Origin: Micromussa lordhowensis
Taxonomy: Eukaryota; Cnidaria; Anthozoa; Scleractinia; Lobophylliidae
NCBI GenBank assembly: GCA_964020085.1
Contig: OZ026595.1
Span: 18,319,153-18,383,152 of the forward strand
DNA: 64,000 nucleotides
Reading direction: 5' to 3'
Shown here: positions 48,401 through 58,249 of the stretch, one piece after another
How positions within the stretch are numbered: position 1 is the first letter of the stretch
Layout of the letters: every line of letters begins with the position of its first letter
Notes under the pieces: generated by a model
The model's input: the letters and a program-made list of their open reading frames with translations, nothing else
What the model was told of the DNA's origin: nothing
Database searches by the model: none
Translations under genes and position numbers: made by a program

Positions 48401-51400
48401 TTTCTGCGCGGTTTCACTGAAAACCGCAAAATCGCGCAGGAATCCGAGTCTGAGTCAGATCACTCTTACGACCCCCTCCATGCTTGAAATTGACACCCTT
48501 AATTGCAACTTTAGATCTCTGTCTACCAAATCAATTCGCTAAAAGGAAACCTTTTAGTCTGCATGTTAGAATTTTTGTTTTGTTTTTTGTTTTTTTTACA
48601 ACGACTCTTTATTTTTGACGATTATTTTACAAATAATGTCTTTCTATTGTTAGCGGATTATTGTTCGTGTTTGTAACATGATCTCCATTAGCTTTATGCA
48701 ATATGTTAATTTTCCGCTGTCGGCTCATCGTTCTTTCTCTTCCAATACAAAGAGATACAAAGAAAAGTTTCCGTCCTGAATAACAAAGACACATCAGACG
48801 TGCACGTATATCCGTGTTTATTATTCAACAAATTGTAACACTATCCAAATATGGTCATGATGCTCTCGATATTTTTCATCCGTAGGTAACAGATATCCGG
48901 CGGTAAACATGTACGTAGCTTCGTACGTGGGAAGAAAAAGTGAAGTGAGAAAATGCCGACAGAGAGAATTAAAAATGTTAGGCTGTTTTGTCATCAATTT
49001 GTTGAATAATAAAACAACTATCCTGCTCAATCTCGTGGAATATTGTCTGATTTTAGCCGACTCGGCCTACGGCCTTGTTGGCTAAGTATCAGACGATATT
49101 CCGTGCGATTTCACAGGATAATTGTTAATACGCGTATAAATATACGCATATGTGCGAATGTGTATACGGATATGTGCGTATGTCTATACGCGTGTGTGCA
49201 TATAAACATTATGCCTATGTGCTTATAATAACTGTACGTGTATGTGCATATAATCATACACGTATGTGCGTATAAGACACGTCTGCGCAGTTAACATATA
49301 TCTGAGCGGTACGTACAGTACCGGTACTTATGTAGCAGAATTGTTAGTCTATAGATAAAATGCTAGTCCATTGTAATCTACCATCCTTTCACAAGTACCA
49401 GTTTATACTTCTGGGTGAAATAAAATACCTTTCTCAAGAAAACAATGCAAAGTCTCCAATCAGCATATCTGTACCCATACCTTGTTACAGAGATCAACAA
49501 TGCTACAGTAACAGTTAGTATTGTGAAAAAATGTTCCCACTATGATTTTCATGTGGTACATCTTCTTGTATTTTTATTTTTATTTTAGAACCGAGAGGAT
49601 ATTCCTCAACACTCCAGAGGAACATTGTGGGTTCCTAGTATCAAAAAACTTGTAAAGGAGTTGCTATCATGTGGTGCCACAGTACCCAGACTTTATCCTG
49701 GAGATATTGTGGAACAACTAAATGTAAAGGACATTTTGTCAAACGAGAACTCCTCAGAAGAAGTCCAGATGGAAGAAGAAACAGTCAATGGTAGAACCCA
49801 GACTGAATGTTTCCCTGTTGTAAATATAATGCACCTTGTACAGTTTCTTACTCACTGCCTTCAAAAGTGTCCTCTGTCATACACAGTTCAGGACTTAAGA
49901 AACGTTATGGTGCTGATGTGTCGGATAGCATTGGACTTAAGACTTCAAACTGTAGTGTTTGATATTGAGATGTGCATTGCAGCATTGCTGAACTGTTTCG
50001 GAGAGACACAGTGGCCTGACGAGGTACAGATTTTTGGCAGATCTCTTCGAATGTTAATATTAATCTGAATTAGAAAATAGCCTAAAAAAAATAGGCACGC
50101 TGATTGGTTTAAAATTGTGTTTGTATAACTTGATAGAAACACAACACTAGCACGAGTTGTTGACGTAATGATGGTGCAAGCAAAGAGAATTTACATTTTG
50201 ATAATCAAAGTAAACAAGTTTTTGTTGTTTTTGATGAGATATTTTCTAAAAGAAATGTACAACATGTTCTTCATGTTTCTATCTAGTTATAGAAACACTC
50301 GTGAAAGTTGGAAGAACTTGAAAAAGCTGTGGAAACACTTGCCTAACGGCTTGTGTTCCCACAGCATTTCTTGTTCTCCCATACTTCTACTTGTGTTTCT
50401 ATAACTTGATAGAAACACGGTACATGTTTTCTGTTTGTTAAAGAGTTGGAAGGAGGGGTTAATACCGGTTGCACCAGTTCCAAGGATTCTAGTAAGGGGC
50501 AGTGATCCGAGACATGGCCACTGATTGTCGACTAAACTGACTATTGCCCTCGGCATGATTGTAATCCAAATAAAATTTTGAATGAGTGAGACAAAAATTA
50601 ATAGGTTGCTGCTTTTACTCAAACAGGTGCAGAGATACCAAACTCTCCTAGTAGAGAACTTTGCTAAAATTATTCATAGCAGCCTTTTTATTGTTCACTT
50701 ATTTTTAACTAAAATAATATAATGACCATAAAAAAGTTAAAATAAAATACATTTACATATACTTTAAAAGTACTGGTGATAACTTTAGTGAGGTGAGTGG
50801 ATAACTCTCAAAACATACATGTATGGTTACCTCAAATAATATTGTTTCCCTGTTCAGATTTTGTTTGAACCTAACATATAGGCATAGAAAAGCACTTTAA
50901 ACAGTGCATGCTCCTTAAAATAAATTTGCTGAAGGGGAAAACATAGAGGGTGCCCACTTAAAAAAAACTTTCGGTAAATTGATCTTTTATGTTGGAATTC
51001 CAGATAAAAGAGCTGTGCGGTATTGTGGCAAGACTGAGCACACATCACCGGAATCTTCTGTATCTTGTTCAAATTCAGCCACCTTCAACCTATGGCATTG
51101 AACTTCAGCGTTGTCTTAGTCTGACACTTGTTCATTGGTTAGTACTAAAGTTTTGGAAACAAGAACAGACTGGAAAGAGAATTGTAGATGACAGATGCAG
51201 TGTCACAGTTCCAGATACTATAGAGGTGAAATGGAAACTCCACTTCTACATTTATTCTGTACACAATGTATATGTTGTAGGTTAAAGTGAAATTCCTTTG
51301 TCTCTAAACCCTAATTATGCGTGGATCATGAATAATTACCGGTAACAATTAGATTACAAGCTCAAGATTTCTATGTATCGCCTCATAGAATTGAATTAAT

Positions 51401-54028
51401 TGTCAATTTGACATTTGCAGCTGTGTATGTTGTACATGTAGTTCAAAATAATTGTATTTTTGGTCAAAATGATTAATTTTTAGATCAGGTTAAATTTTTG
51501 TCAAAGGGGAAGGGGTAGTTCGGACTGAAGAGGGCTATCAAATTTAAGGTCAATTTTAGTTTTATGTTAGGCCTTCCCATTCTTCAGAGGTAGCATTATT
51601 TGTATAACAATTTTGAGTCAACATATAGTGCATATACTGTAGCTGGTCAGGGTTACTCTCCTTGTTTCAGTGACTTGGGTTCAATCGTAAGGTTGAATTG
51701 CATGTAAATGCAATTGAATATTCTCCACCCAACCTCTTTGAACGTTATATCGATTTCCTGTCAATATTGCATAAAAAGGGATTTTGTTTTTTGATTTTTA
51801 TGCAAGGTTTCAAAGTTGGTTGAATATGTAACAATGATCAAACCAGGAGAGGAGTCAGACTACTTTCTGTTGCACACAATAATCTCACTGGTAAGCTTTG
51901 CAGTTGGAAGTGAAGACCTGCCATGTAGAGAAAGGGTAAGAATATTTGTTATTTATTAATGTGTTTTAAGAGCAGGTTATCATAGATTTTGTTTTGTATG
52001 CTCATGAGATTCTTGAGTCAATGGAACATGTGCATCTGTGGAACATCGGTTGAACATCTGCGACTATGCTTTAAAAATTGTATTATTCTGCCATCTAAAC
52101 ATGATACTAAGCTGAAGATTCGACCAACATGGCCAATCAGGGTGCAATGAAAACCAATATTTGAGCTGGCCCTTCAAGCCAACAGTCATCCTCCCTTATT
52201 TAGCCCTCCAAAAATTCTTACTAGCATTTTTAAGTAATTTGAGCGGTCTGGGTTTGAGCCCTGGCCGGGGACAGTGTGTTGTGTTCTTGGGCAAGACACT
52301 TTACTCTCACAGTGCCTCTCTCCACCCAGGTGTATAAATGGGTACCTGCTATTTGTTGGGGAAACCTAATAAAATTGCGGGATAGTGACCAGCGATGGAC
52401 TAGCCGCTTCATGCTACAGAAACCGGGATAAGCTCTGGCAGCTACATGTATGAGCCAGCCTTGGCTCCAAGGCTTCACTTACTGTGTGTCTTTACGAGCA
52501 TTTTTAGGGTTTTTGTGCATCAGGGATTAGGTAAATCTTACAGTTACCACCTTGTTCAGTCCATTGGATTTGATACTTTACCTTGCTAGCCTCTCTGGCT
52601 AACATACTTATTATTATTACATACAGTTGGACACCTCTCTCTAGCTGGAGCAGAATGTTATTATGTGGCCCAGTTGGAAGGGGAAACTGTAATCCTACAG
52701 AATAACTACAGAATAATCTGTTTTTTTATGATAACTGACTGTCTTCTTCTCCACTCTATGTCAAGGCATCTCTTGAAACACTGACCAACAAGCTAAGAAC
52801 GTTAAATGGAGAAATCAAGGACCCAAGGGCTGCTTTCATGAACAGAACAAAGGTGTGTTTATTAAAAATAAATGGTCATACATGTGCCTGGTAAACATTG
52901 TCATTGAAAGTTTCAGTAAGTTTCTTAACTGCTGAAGTCATCTAAAAGGGACTGAACTAAAGCACACTAGCAGATAGGGGGGGGGATTTTGCATGGGGTG
53001 GCTCCCTCCTACCATTTCCTATGGGATCTGATGTTGTTTGTATCTATCTTGTACTGGAAGAGTATGCACCTGACCTTTCCTGTGGACTTTCGTTGTTTAT
53101 TATCATATGTGCCTCCCCCCCCCCCCCCCCACACTGTTCTTTAAATAAAATCTTGGATCAGGCTCGGTTGTCACAAAAAAAAATATCACTGACTCAGGCA
53201 GCTGAAAAGAAAATGAAATTTAGAGTGTAGAGGGTGAGATAACTGGCTAGGTAATGGTTAGCAGGGTGTACTCTTCAGGTTTAAATCCAGTCTAGAGTCA
53301 TTGTGATGTGTTCTTGACAGACAAACGGCTAGGGCAACCCAGCAAAACACTGGGGATAGCTTACAATGTTAAGAGAAGCATGTTATCCAGAGCAAGTAGC
53401 ACTATGCCTGGACCGTCACTTTATCCTTCCAAAACAAAGTTAAACTCACAAAGAGTGCTTTACATTAATTAAGAAAAAGGAGATTGTGCATGGCAATAAT
53501 TATTATGATTAGTTTGTGATGATGTCTGCAACTGTGTACTGTTTTGATATTGGTGTTCTCTAGGTTAAAGACCTCTTGGTAAGGACAATACTTAGGCTGG
53601 ATTACATGATTCGGTGTATCAAGCCAGCTAGGGAGGTAAACAAATTAAACAAGTAAACACAATATTTACCAGTACTTTGATGTGCATTTTGCTGTACAAG
53701 CTGGTCCTTGATGAAATCCTGGACTACTAATGTAGTTTAGAAAATAACCCAAAGCAAATATGCACGCTGATTGGTTTAAAACTGTGTTTCTATAACTCGA
53801 TAGAGACACAGAACTACATGTAGCACGAGCTGTTGACGTAGTGATGGTGCGAACAAAGAGAATTTACATTTTGATGGTCGAAGTAAACAGTTGTTTTTCT
53901 TTTTATTCGCCGCGGTATTTTCTAAAAGAAATAGAAAACATGTTCTCCGTGTTCCTATCGAGTTATAGAAACACTCGTGAAAGTTTGGGAGAACTCGAAA
54001 AAGCTGTGGAAACACTCGCCTGCAGCTT

Positions 54029-54059
<31 letters not shown>

Positions 54060-54442
54060 CTTTCAGTCATGTTTCTGTAACTCGATAGAAACACAGCACT
54101 GTTGTGCTGTAAAATCTACAGAGATGAACCCCACCTAGCACATACGTTACACTTGATCCTACTCGACAAGATTTACGGACACTAAATCATAGACACTGTT
54201 GTATATTAACCTTGTAAAACTTCTAGTCAACTTTTGTTGCAACAAATTTCACACTCTTAAATTTGTTGTTATTTTGAATTTCACAGCATCACATAACCAG
54301 TTTCTTTGAGCATTCCAGTTCAGACTATCAGGTGGAGCTGTTAAAGGAAAATGTTGAAGAGGATTTAGAAGAATTAACTGGGAATGAAGAGGAGGAAACC
54401 ATGACAGGAGCACAAGAAATGGATTGCAGTAATTTGAGATGA
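42486..54442 (+). CDS. SLF2/FAM178-like protein (SMC5/6 complex localisation factor, CANIN-type domain)
   Basis: Ten coding exons: 42486-42523, 44279-45594, 46560-46684, 47264-47518, 49589-50023, 51004-51225, 51807-51935, 52766-52852, 53564-53635 and 54287-54442. They join in phase to 944 residues; from exon 4 on all junctions are phase 0. Residues 1-350 are acidic, serine-rich and disordered. Around 350 lies TPPRFLYEKTKLKPDIRTP, then a charged helix (SFDKLIAEKAKHRERDAELAE, about 400-430). From about 452 to 893 the protein is helical and conserved-looking (PGEDIFPMFHPY, LQELLCGGWILQHYLDKPCP, EWLFQIMCRHRDQH), which I assign to the FAM178/CANIN region. The tail is acidic. SLF2 bridges RAD18-SLF1 and SMC5/6 at damaged or viral DNA in vertebrates; a nuclear genome-stability role is expected here. 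The start at 42486 gives a basic N-terminus (MKRKQPSSNKAK). The family assignment is from memory of sequence patterns. The coding sequence is CpG-poor. Confidence 0.7.
43115..43274. mobile_element. Perfect 71-bp-arm hairpin MITE
   Basis: Arms 43115-43185 and 43204-43274 are fully complementary by eye, with an 18-bp loop. The ends are AATAGCCCAATTTCGATATA and its mirror. Complete arm identity suggests recent insertion or homogenisation, in contrast to the eroded copy at 42168-42316. Confidence 0.9.
43765..43935. repeat. GGGCAAG-rich inverted repeat element
   Basis: Contains CTTGCCCAATGGGCAAG and ACTTGCCCAGGGCAAGT palindromes plus CTGCTTGTCTGAAGGGTAAG. It looks like a small palindromic transposon in intron 1 of the SLF2-like gene. 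Boundaries are approximate. Confidence 0.45.
46080..46440. repeat. CpG-containing block in intron 2 of the SLF2-like gene
   Basis: About 360 bp with higher GC and CpG than the flanking intron, with words such as CTTGCTTGCAGTTCTTCGC and GGTTCCACCAACTTGTAGGC. I see no inverted ends. A dispersed retroposon is likely but not shown by this window. Confidence 0.3.
47722..49311. mobile_element. 1.59-kb non-autonomous DNA transposon with subterminal TACGCATATGTGCGTATA repeats
   Basis: The terminal inverted repeats TACCGCTCAGATATACGTTA (47722) and its mirror at 49290-49311 enclose subterminal arrays of (G)TATACG(C/T)(A/G)TATGTGC units at 47755-47878 and 49130-49280. The interior has two further inverted pairs: ATTATTCAACAAATTG near 48820/49000, and a 30-bp-arm hairpin at 49036-49101 around AGCCGACTCGGCC. 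No transposase is visible. The flanks GTGCAGTA and GTACAGTA hint at an 8-bp target duplication of hAT type, offset by three bases, so this is unproven. It sits inside intron 4 of the SLF2-like gene. Confidence 0.7.
50071..50418 (+). mobile_element. Intronic MITE, copy 1
   Basis: About 348 bp from TAGAAAATAGCC to GATAGAAACACGG. It shares with copy 2 at 53738-54096 CACGCTGATTGGTTTAAAA, GCACGAG(C/T)TGTTGACGTA, CAAAGAGAATTTACATTTTG, GAAAAAGCTGTGGAAACACT and TTGTGTTCCCACAGCATTTC. Internal TGTTTCTATAACT..GATAGAAACA palindromes recur. It lies in intron 5 of the SLF2-like gene. Confidence 0.85.
51226..51806 (+). other. Intron 6 of the SLF2-like gene
   Basis: Low-CpG, AT-rich intron with no recognisable element. 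Confidence 0.6.
52232..52482 (+). mobile_element. tRNA-derived SINE, plus orientation
   Basis: Head with box B GGTTTGAGCCCTGG, then GTGTTCTTGGGCAAGACACT, CTCTCCACCCAGGTGTATAA, ATGGGTACC and GCTTCATGCTACAGAAACCG. Same family as 33981-34252. It sits in intron 7 of the SLF2-like gene. Confidence 0.8.
53738..54096 (+). mobile_element. Intronic MITE, copy 2
   Basis: About 359 bp, collinear with the 50071-50418 element and in the same orientation. It retains CpGs (TAACTCGATAGA) where copy 1 has TG or CA (TAACTTGATAGA), as expected if copy 1 is older or more methylated. It lies in intron 9 of the SLF2-like gene. Confidence 0.85.
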
Positions 54443-54629
54443 AAGCTGTACTGAAAACACTGACAGCTGTACGGCATGCTTGATCATCAACACAACATTT
54501 TTGTTGGTGCAATGTTCTCACAGCCCCATTAGCGATAAGTAGCAGACGAAAGCTGTTCTTTTTCACATGTTCTTATCACTGGGAATCACCAGACCATAGC
54601 TGGCTCATGGATATTGTATGCACCCAAAG

Positions 54630-54635
54630 AATAAA
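54630..54635 (+). terminator. Polyadenylation signal of the SLF2-like gene
   Basis: AATAAA 188 bases after the stop codon at 54442. Confidence 0.6.
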
Positions 54636-55832
54636 CTGTTGGTACTTCTTGCACACATGTATGTATGTACATGTAAGAAAATTATTGGTGTGACTCTTTG
54701 GCTTTTTATTGAGTTGCAAGCCTAAAAGTATAAGAGAACGGCATTTCCCTCATATGCATTTGATATGCAGCTTGATAAAAATGACAGTTGACCCCAGCAG
54801 GTTGTGATGAAAATCAATAGTAAAGGATGGGCGTGTGTAACACAAAATGGCGAAATGGCACTACAGGTACATGTACATGTAAGAGTCAATGTGTGATACA
54901 GGTGTCTTTAAGGGTTAACCTGTACAATAAATATTATTGACAGCTAACCACTGTCGAGTTAGTGAATATTTAGGCTAACCTGAGTGCTCATTAGGCTAAC
55001 TGGAGTGTATTTAGGCTATCAGCAGTTCATTTCGTCATTTTGTGTTTTAAACACCCTGTAAAAGGATATCATTCAATCAATAGTTTTGTTTGCATTATAA
55101 ATTATTTTATTTCTTATGTCTCAGAAATGTTTATCAAGAATAGAGCTATTTTGAATTGATGTCAACATTGGCATTCAACAAGCATGTACACAAGGTATAA
55201 CAGATTTGTGATTATTTAGTTCAGCAGGATTGTGATCTATTAATCACTGAGAATAGAAAATGTGGGATTGGTAGCTAGAGGTCCAAGCTTTTGCTTGTCT
55301 AGTTCACATTACTGAATCATCAGCTGCAAGATTTGCTTAATATTTCTAAAACTCGATCAGTGAAAAAATTAATGAAGAACTGTGACAAAGTGGTCTCTTC
55401 CATATCTTTCTCAAACGTATTTCCTCTTCAATATACAACAGTAATTTAATTCATGGCTCACAATATTTTTCTGGAAGGCAAAATAACCAGGCTTGGATAT
55501 CGTAAGGTATATTTTTATATGAATGATTTCTTGGGGAAGCAGGCAATTTTATGCATTTAAATAAATTTTGTTGAGGCTTTGGTTCACACTGATAGTACAT
55601 AAAATCCATTAACTCATGACAAAAAGTGTTAATTGAGGACTGGAAGAGTAGACTATTTCTTTATTTGCAATTTTTTTAAACACGTTTCCCCAAAAAAGTA
55701 CCCTGTACAACACTGAATGAATAACTTAAACATAAAATAATGGATCTCAACTGATACATGTACCTATACTGTCACCTCCTGTTAGTGGGTTTTATTTCCA
55801 GACAGGTTATTTGAAACTATACTGAGCCAATT

Positions 55833-56043
55833 GACGTATTCGGCTAACGTGTTTACATCCTTGTTGCCACCCAATTCAGATCACGTGATGATTCATTTGG
55901 GAGGTTACAATTGTGCAATTTGCTACGCGCAACTGAGTGCATGAGGGTACGTGCAAACAGAACAATTGTAACCTCCCAAATGAATCATCACATGATCTGA
56001 ATTGGGTGGCAACAAGGATGTAAACACGTTAGCCGAATACGTC
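55833..56043. mobile_element. 82-bp-arm hairpin MITE
   Basis: Arms 55833-55914 and 55962-56043 are complementary with one mismatch seen (a CACGTG / CATGTG difference). The loop is 47 bp. The ends are GACGTATTCGGCTAACGTG and its mirror. The mismatch is a CpG transition, as expected for decay in methylated DNA. Confidence 0.85.
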
Positions 56044-56944
56044 TATCACTCTGCCAGTTTTAGCCCCATCTCCATCCATATTTAAGTTCTCTTTGCATTG
56101 TGTAACAGAGTTAAATAATAAGATACATGTAGAAGATTATAGAACTGGACGTAATATAATGGGAAAGAGATGTTTTTATGATGAAGTTTAGAGTGAGTAG
56201 CTCAGGTAGTGAATTTTCTCAGGGCCCTACATGCACTTTTACTAGACACATTTTGACTTGCAGCTCCAGTGACAATACTGGTGTTGTGCCCATATCTTGG
56301 CAGAGAGCGAGATAGGCCAGTAAAATTTGATAAAGATTTCCACCCAATCCTACTTTACAAAATTACACGACTGTATAGTGGACCACCCCATTAATACTGC
56401 CACCTCGTTACCTCAACCACTTTATTCTGGTCAGACCATTAATTTTTTTCAGTCAGTTATTGTCCTTTTTAAAAAACCTGGCCACTCCGTTTATACAGCC
56501 AGATTTTTTTGGCCCATTGGTGACCAGATTGATGGGGGTTACACTGTACATGTTATCAAGCTAAATGACTTTTCATAATCTTGCTGATTTTTTTTTTACA
56601 TGTATTGACAATAGCCACATGTATTATTTGTAAGTAATACATGTTTGATGTGTTCTGTTGAAAATGAATCATGAATTGACTAAAACAAATTTAAATACAT
56701 CTACTGAGATTTTAATCATCAGCTGACCAGTTTATGAAATTATGCACCTTTTAAAAATATTTCTTTTTATTTTACCACCAATGAGCACTATGTGTTTTAG
56801 TAAACTTAGCTTACTAGTCCAAAAAAATATAATGTTAGAAATGGTATTTGTTTTAAAATAGTACACTGAAGTCACAATTACAATAATTTTATAACATTTG
56901 GAGCAGTTTTCAATAACTGTCAAAAGTAATTACATAATTTATTA

Positions 56945-57685
56945 AATCCATTTTGAAATCACTGGTGGTCCCTGTAATCTGATTGGCTCAAATTGGTGCA
57001 ATTTATTCCCAAATTGCACCATTTTTGCTCTAAATCACATCATTTTTCCAGCCAATGAGGAAGTTACACTTCAAACTTGCGGGCTGTCGGGGCGGTTTCG
57101 TGAACGCTTGCGCTACACTGTAGAACTTTCCAGTAACCAAAAATAGCGCGCGCGTACAACTTAATTTAAGGTTGTGCGCTGCTCTATTGCGTATTTTGAT
57201 GTAAAAGTGTTTCCGGTTCTGCTTTTTATTTAAAAACCAGCTCAGTACTGCATCAATAAAATATTTGAATCGACCAAGTCCTGTATTTGGGCGACTTCAA
57301 AATGGATGTAATAACACCATGGATAACACTTGCGGGCTGTCGCGGCGCTCTCGTAAGCGCTTGTGATACAGTAGAACTTTCTAGTAACCAAAACTAGCGC
57401 GCGCACGCAACTTGATTAGAGGTCGCGCGCTGCTCTATTGCATATTGGTAAAAGCGTTTCCGATTCCACTTTTTATTTAAAAACCGCCTCAGTTCTGCAT
57501 CAATAAATTATTTGAATTGGCCAAGTCCTGTATTTGGGTGATTTCAAAATGGATTTAATAAAGTGGTAATTAAACTGAGTGGAGTGCAATTTTGGTCTGA
57601 AATCATACTTGCGATTTCGATTTTGAAATCACGCGTATGATTTCAGACCAAATCACACTCCACTCAGTTCAATTACCATTATTAC
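56945..57685 (+). mobile_element. Long copy of the AATCCATTTTGAAATCAC repeat with internal duplication
   Basis: Starts AATCCATTTTGAAATCACTGG and ends CACTCAGTTCAATTACCATTA like the 22036-22441 copy. Its interior carries a ~250-bp block in two tandem, diverged copies (about 57077-57328 and 57329-57560; CTTGCGGGCTGTCG starts each). The duplicated block is absent from the short copy. Confidence 0.75.
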
Positions 57686-58249
57686 TTTGGTTTTGGGTTT
57701 TGCTATGGTTTGAGATTGGCTGAGTAATTATTGGTTTGGTTTTGGTTTTGTGACACTCAATTGAAAACCCTTCCATAGTGATCATAAATTTTGTTTAAAA
57801 TAAAATTAATAACAAGTAAAGCAAATTTTATAGTGTGAACATTATTTCATATTATAGTGTGAACATCATTGAACATTATTTCAAAATGTTCAATGATGCT
57901 CTAAAAAACTGAGTTGAACCAAACAAACAAACAACTAACTAACCCATAGTAATATACAAATTTTTTTTTATAAAAACCAACTATTAAATGTGTTCAGAGT
58001 TCAGCCAGGTCAAGCACTGTTATCATCTTGTGTGTTAAAACTGCAAAAAAGATTAAACAAAACGAAACATGATCAACTACTTCATACAATGTAGTGTTTC
58101 AGCATTTAATTTTCTGTAAATCTTTACTAGATTTTACTGATTCATGTACAGTACTATAACACAACTATTTCTAATACTCATGAAAAGAACACTCTTGTTA
58201 AAAACAAACAAAATAAAACAAAAAACACCATCAACTGAGAGGTGTCAGA

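Larger units (their letters stand above)
54636..58249. other. Intergenic region between two convergent genes
   Basis: CpG-poor, AT-rich, with several TACATGTA motifs and short GGCTAAC / AGGCTAAC repeats near 54960-55015. It contains the hairpin at 55833-56043 and the long repeat at 56945-57685. Open frames such as 56327-56578 have no domain. Confidence 0.5.

Noticed and set aside
49036..49101. Hairpin AGCCGACTCGGCC as a structured RNA gene or terminator
   Set aside because: It lies within the 1.6-kb intronic transposon and is better explained as a transposon fold-back.
52245..52275. Box B-like GGTTTGAGCCC as a tRNA gene
   Set aside because: No cloverleaf or anticodon arm; the following conserved body shows it is a SINE head.
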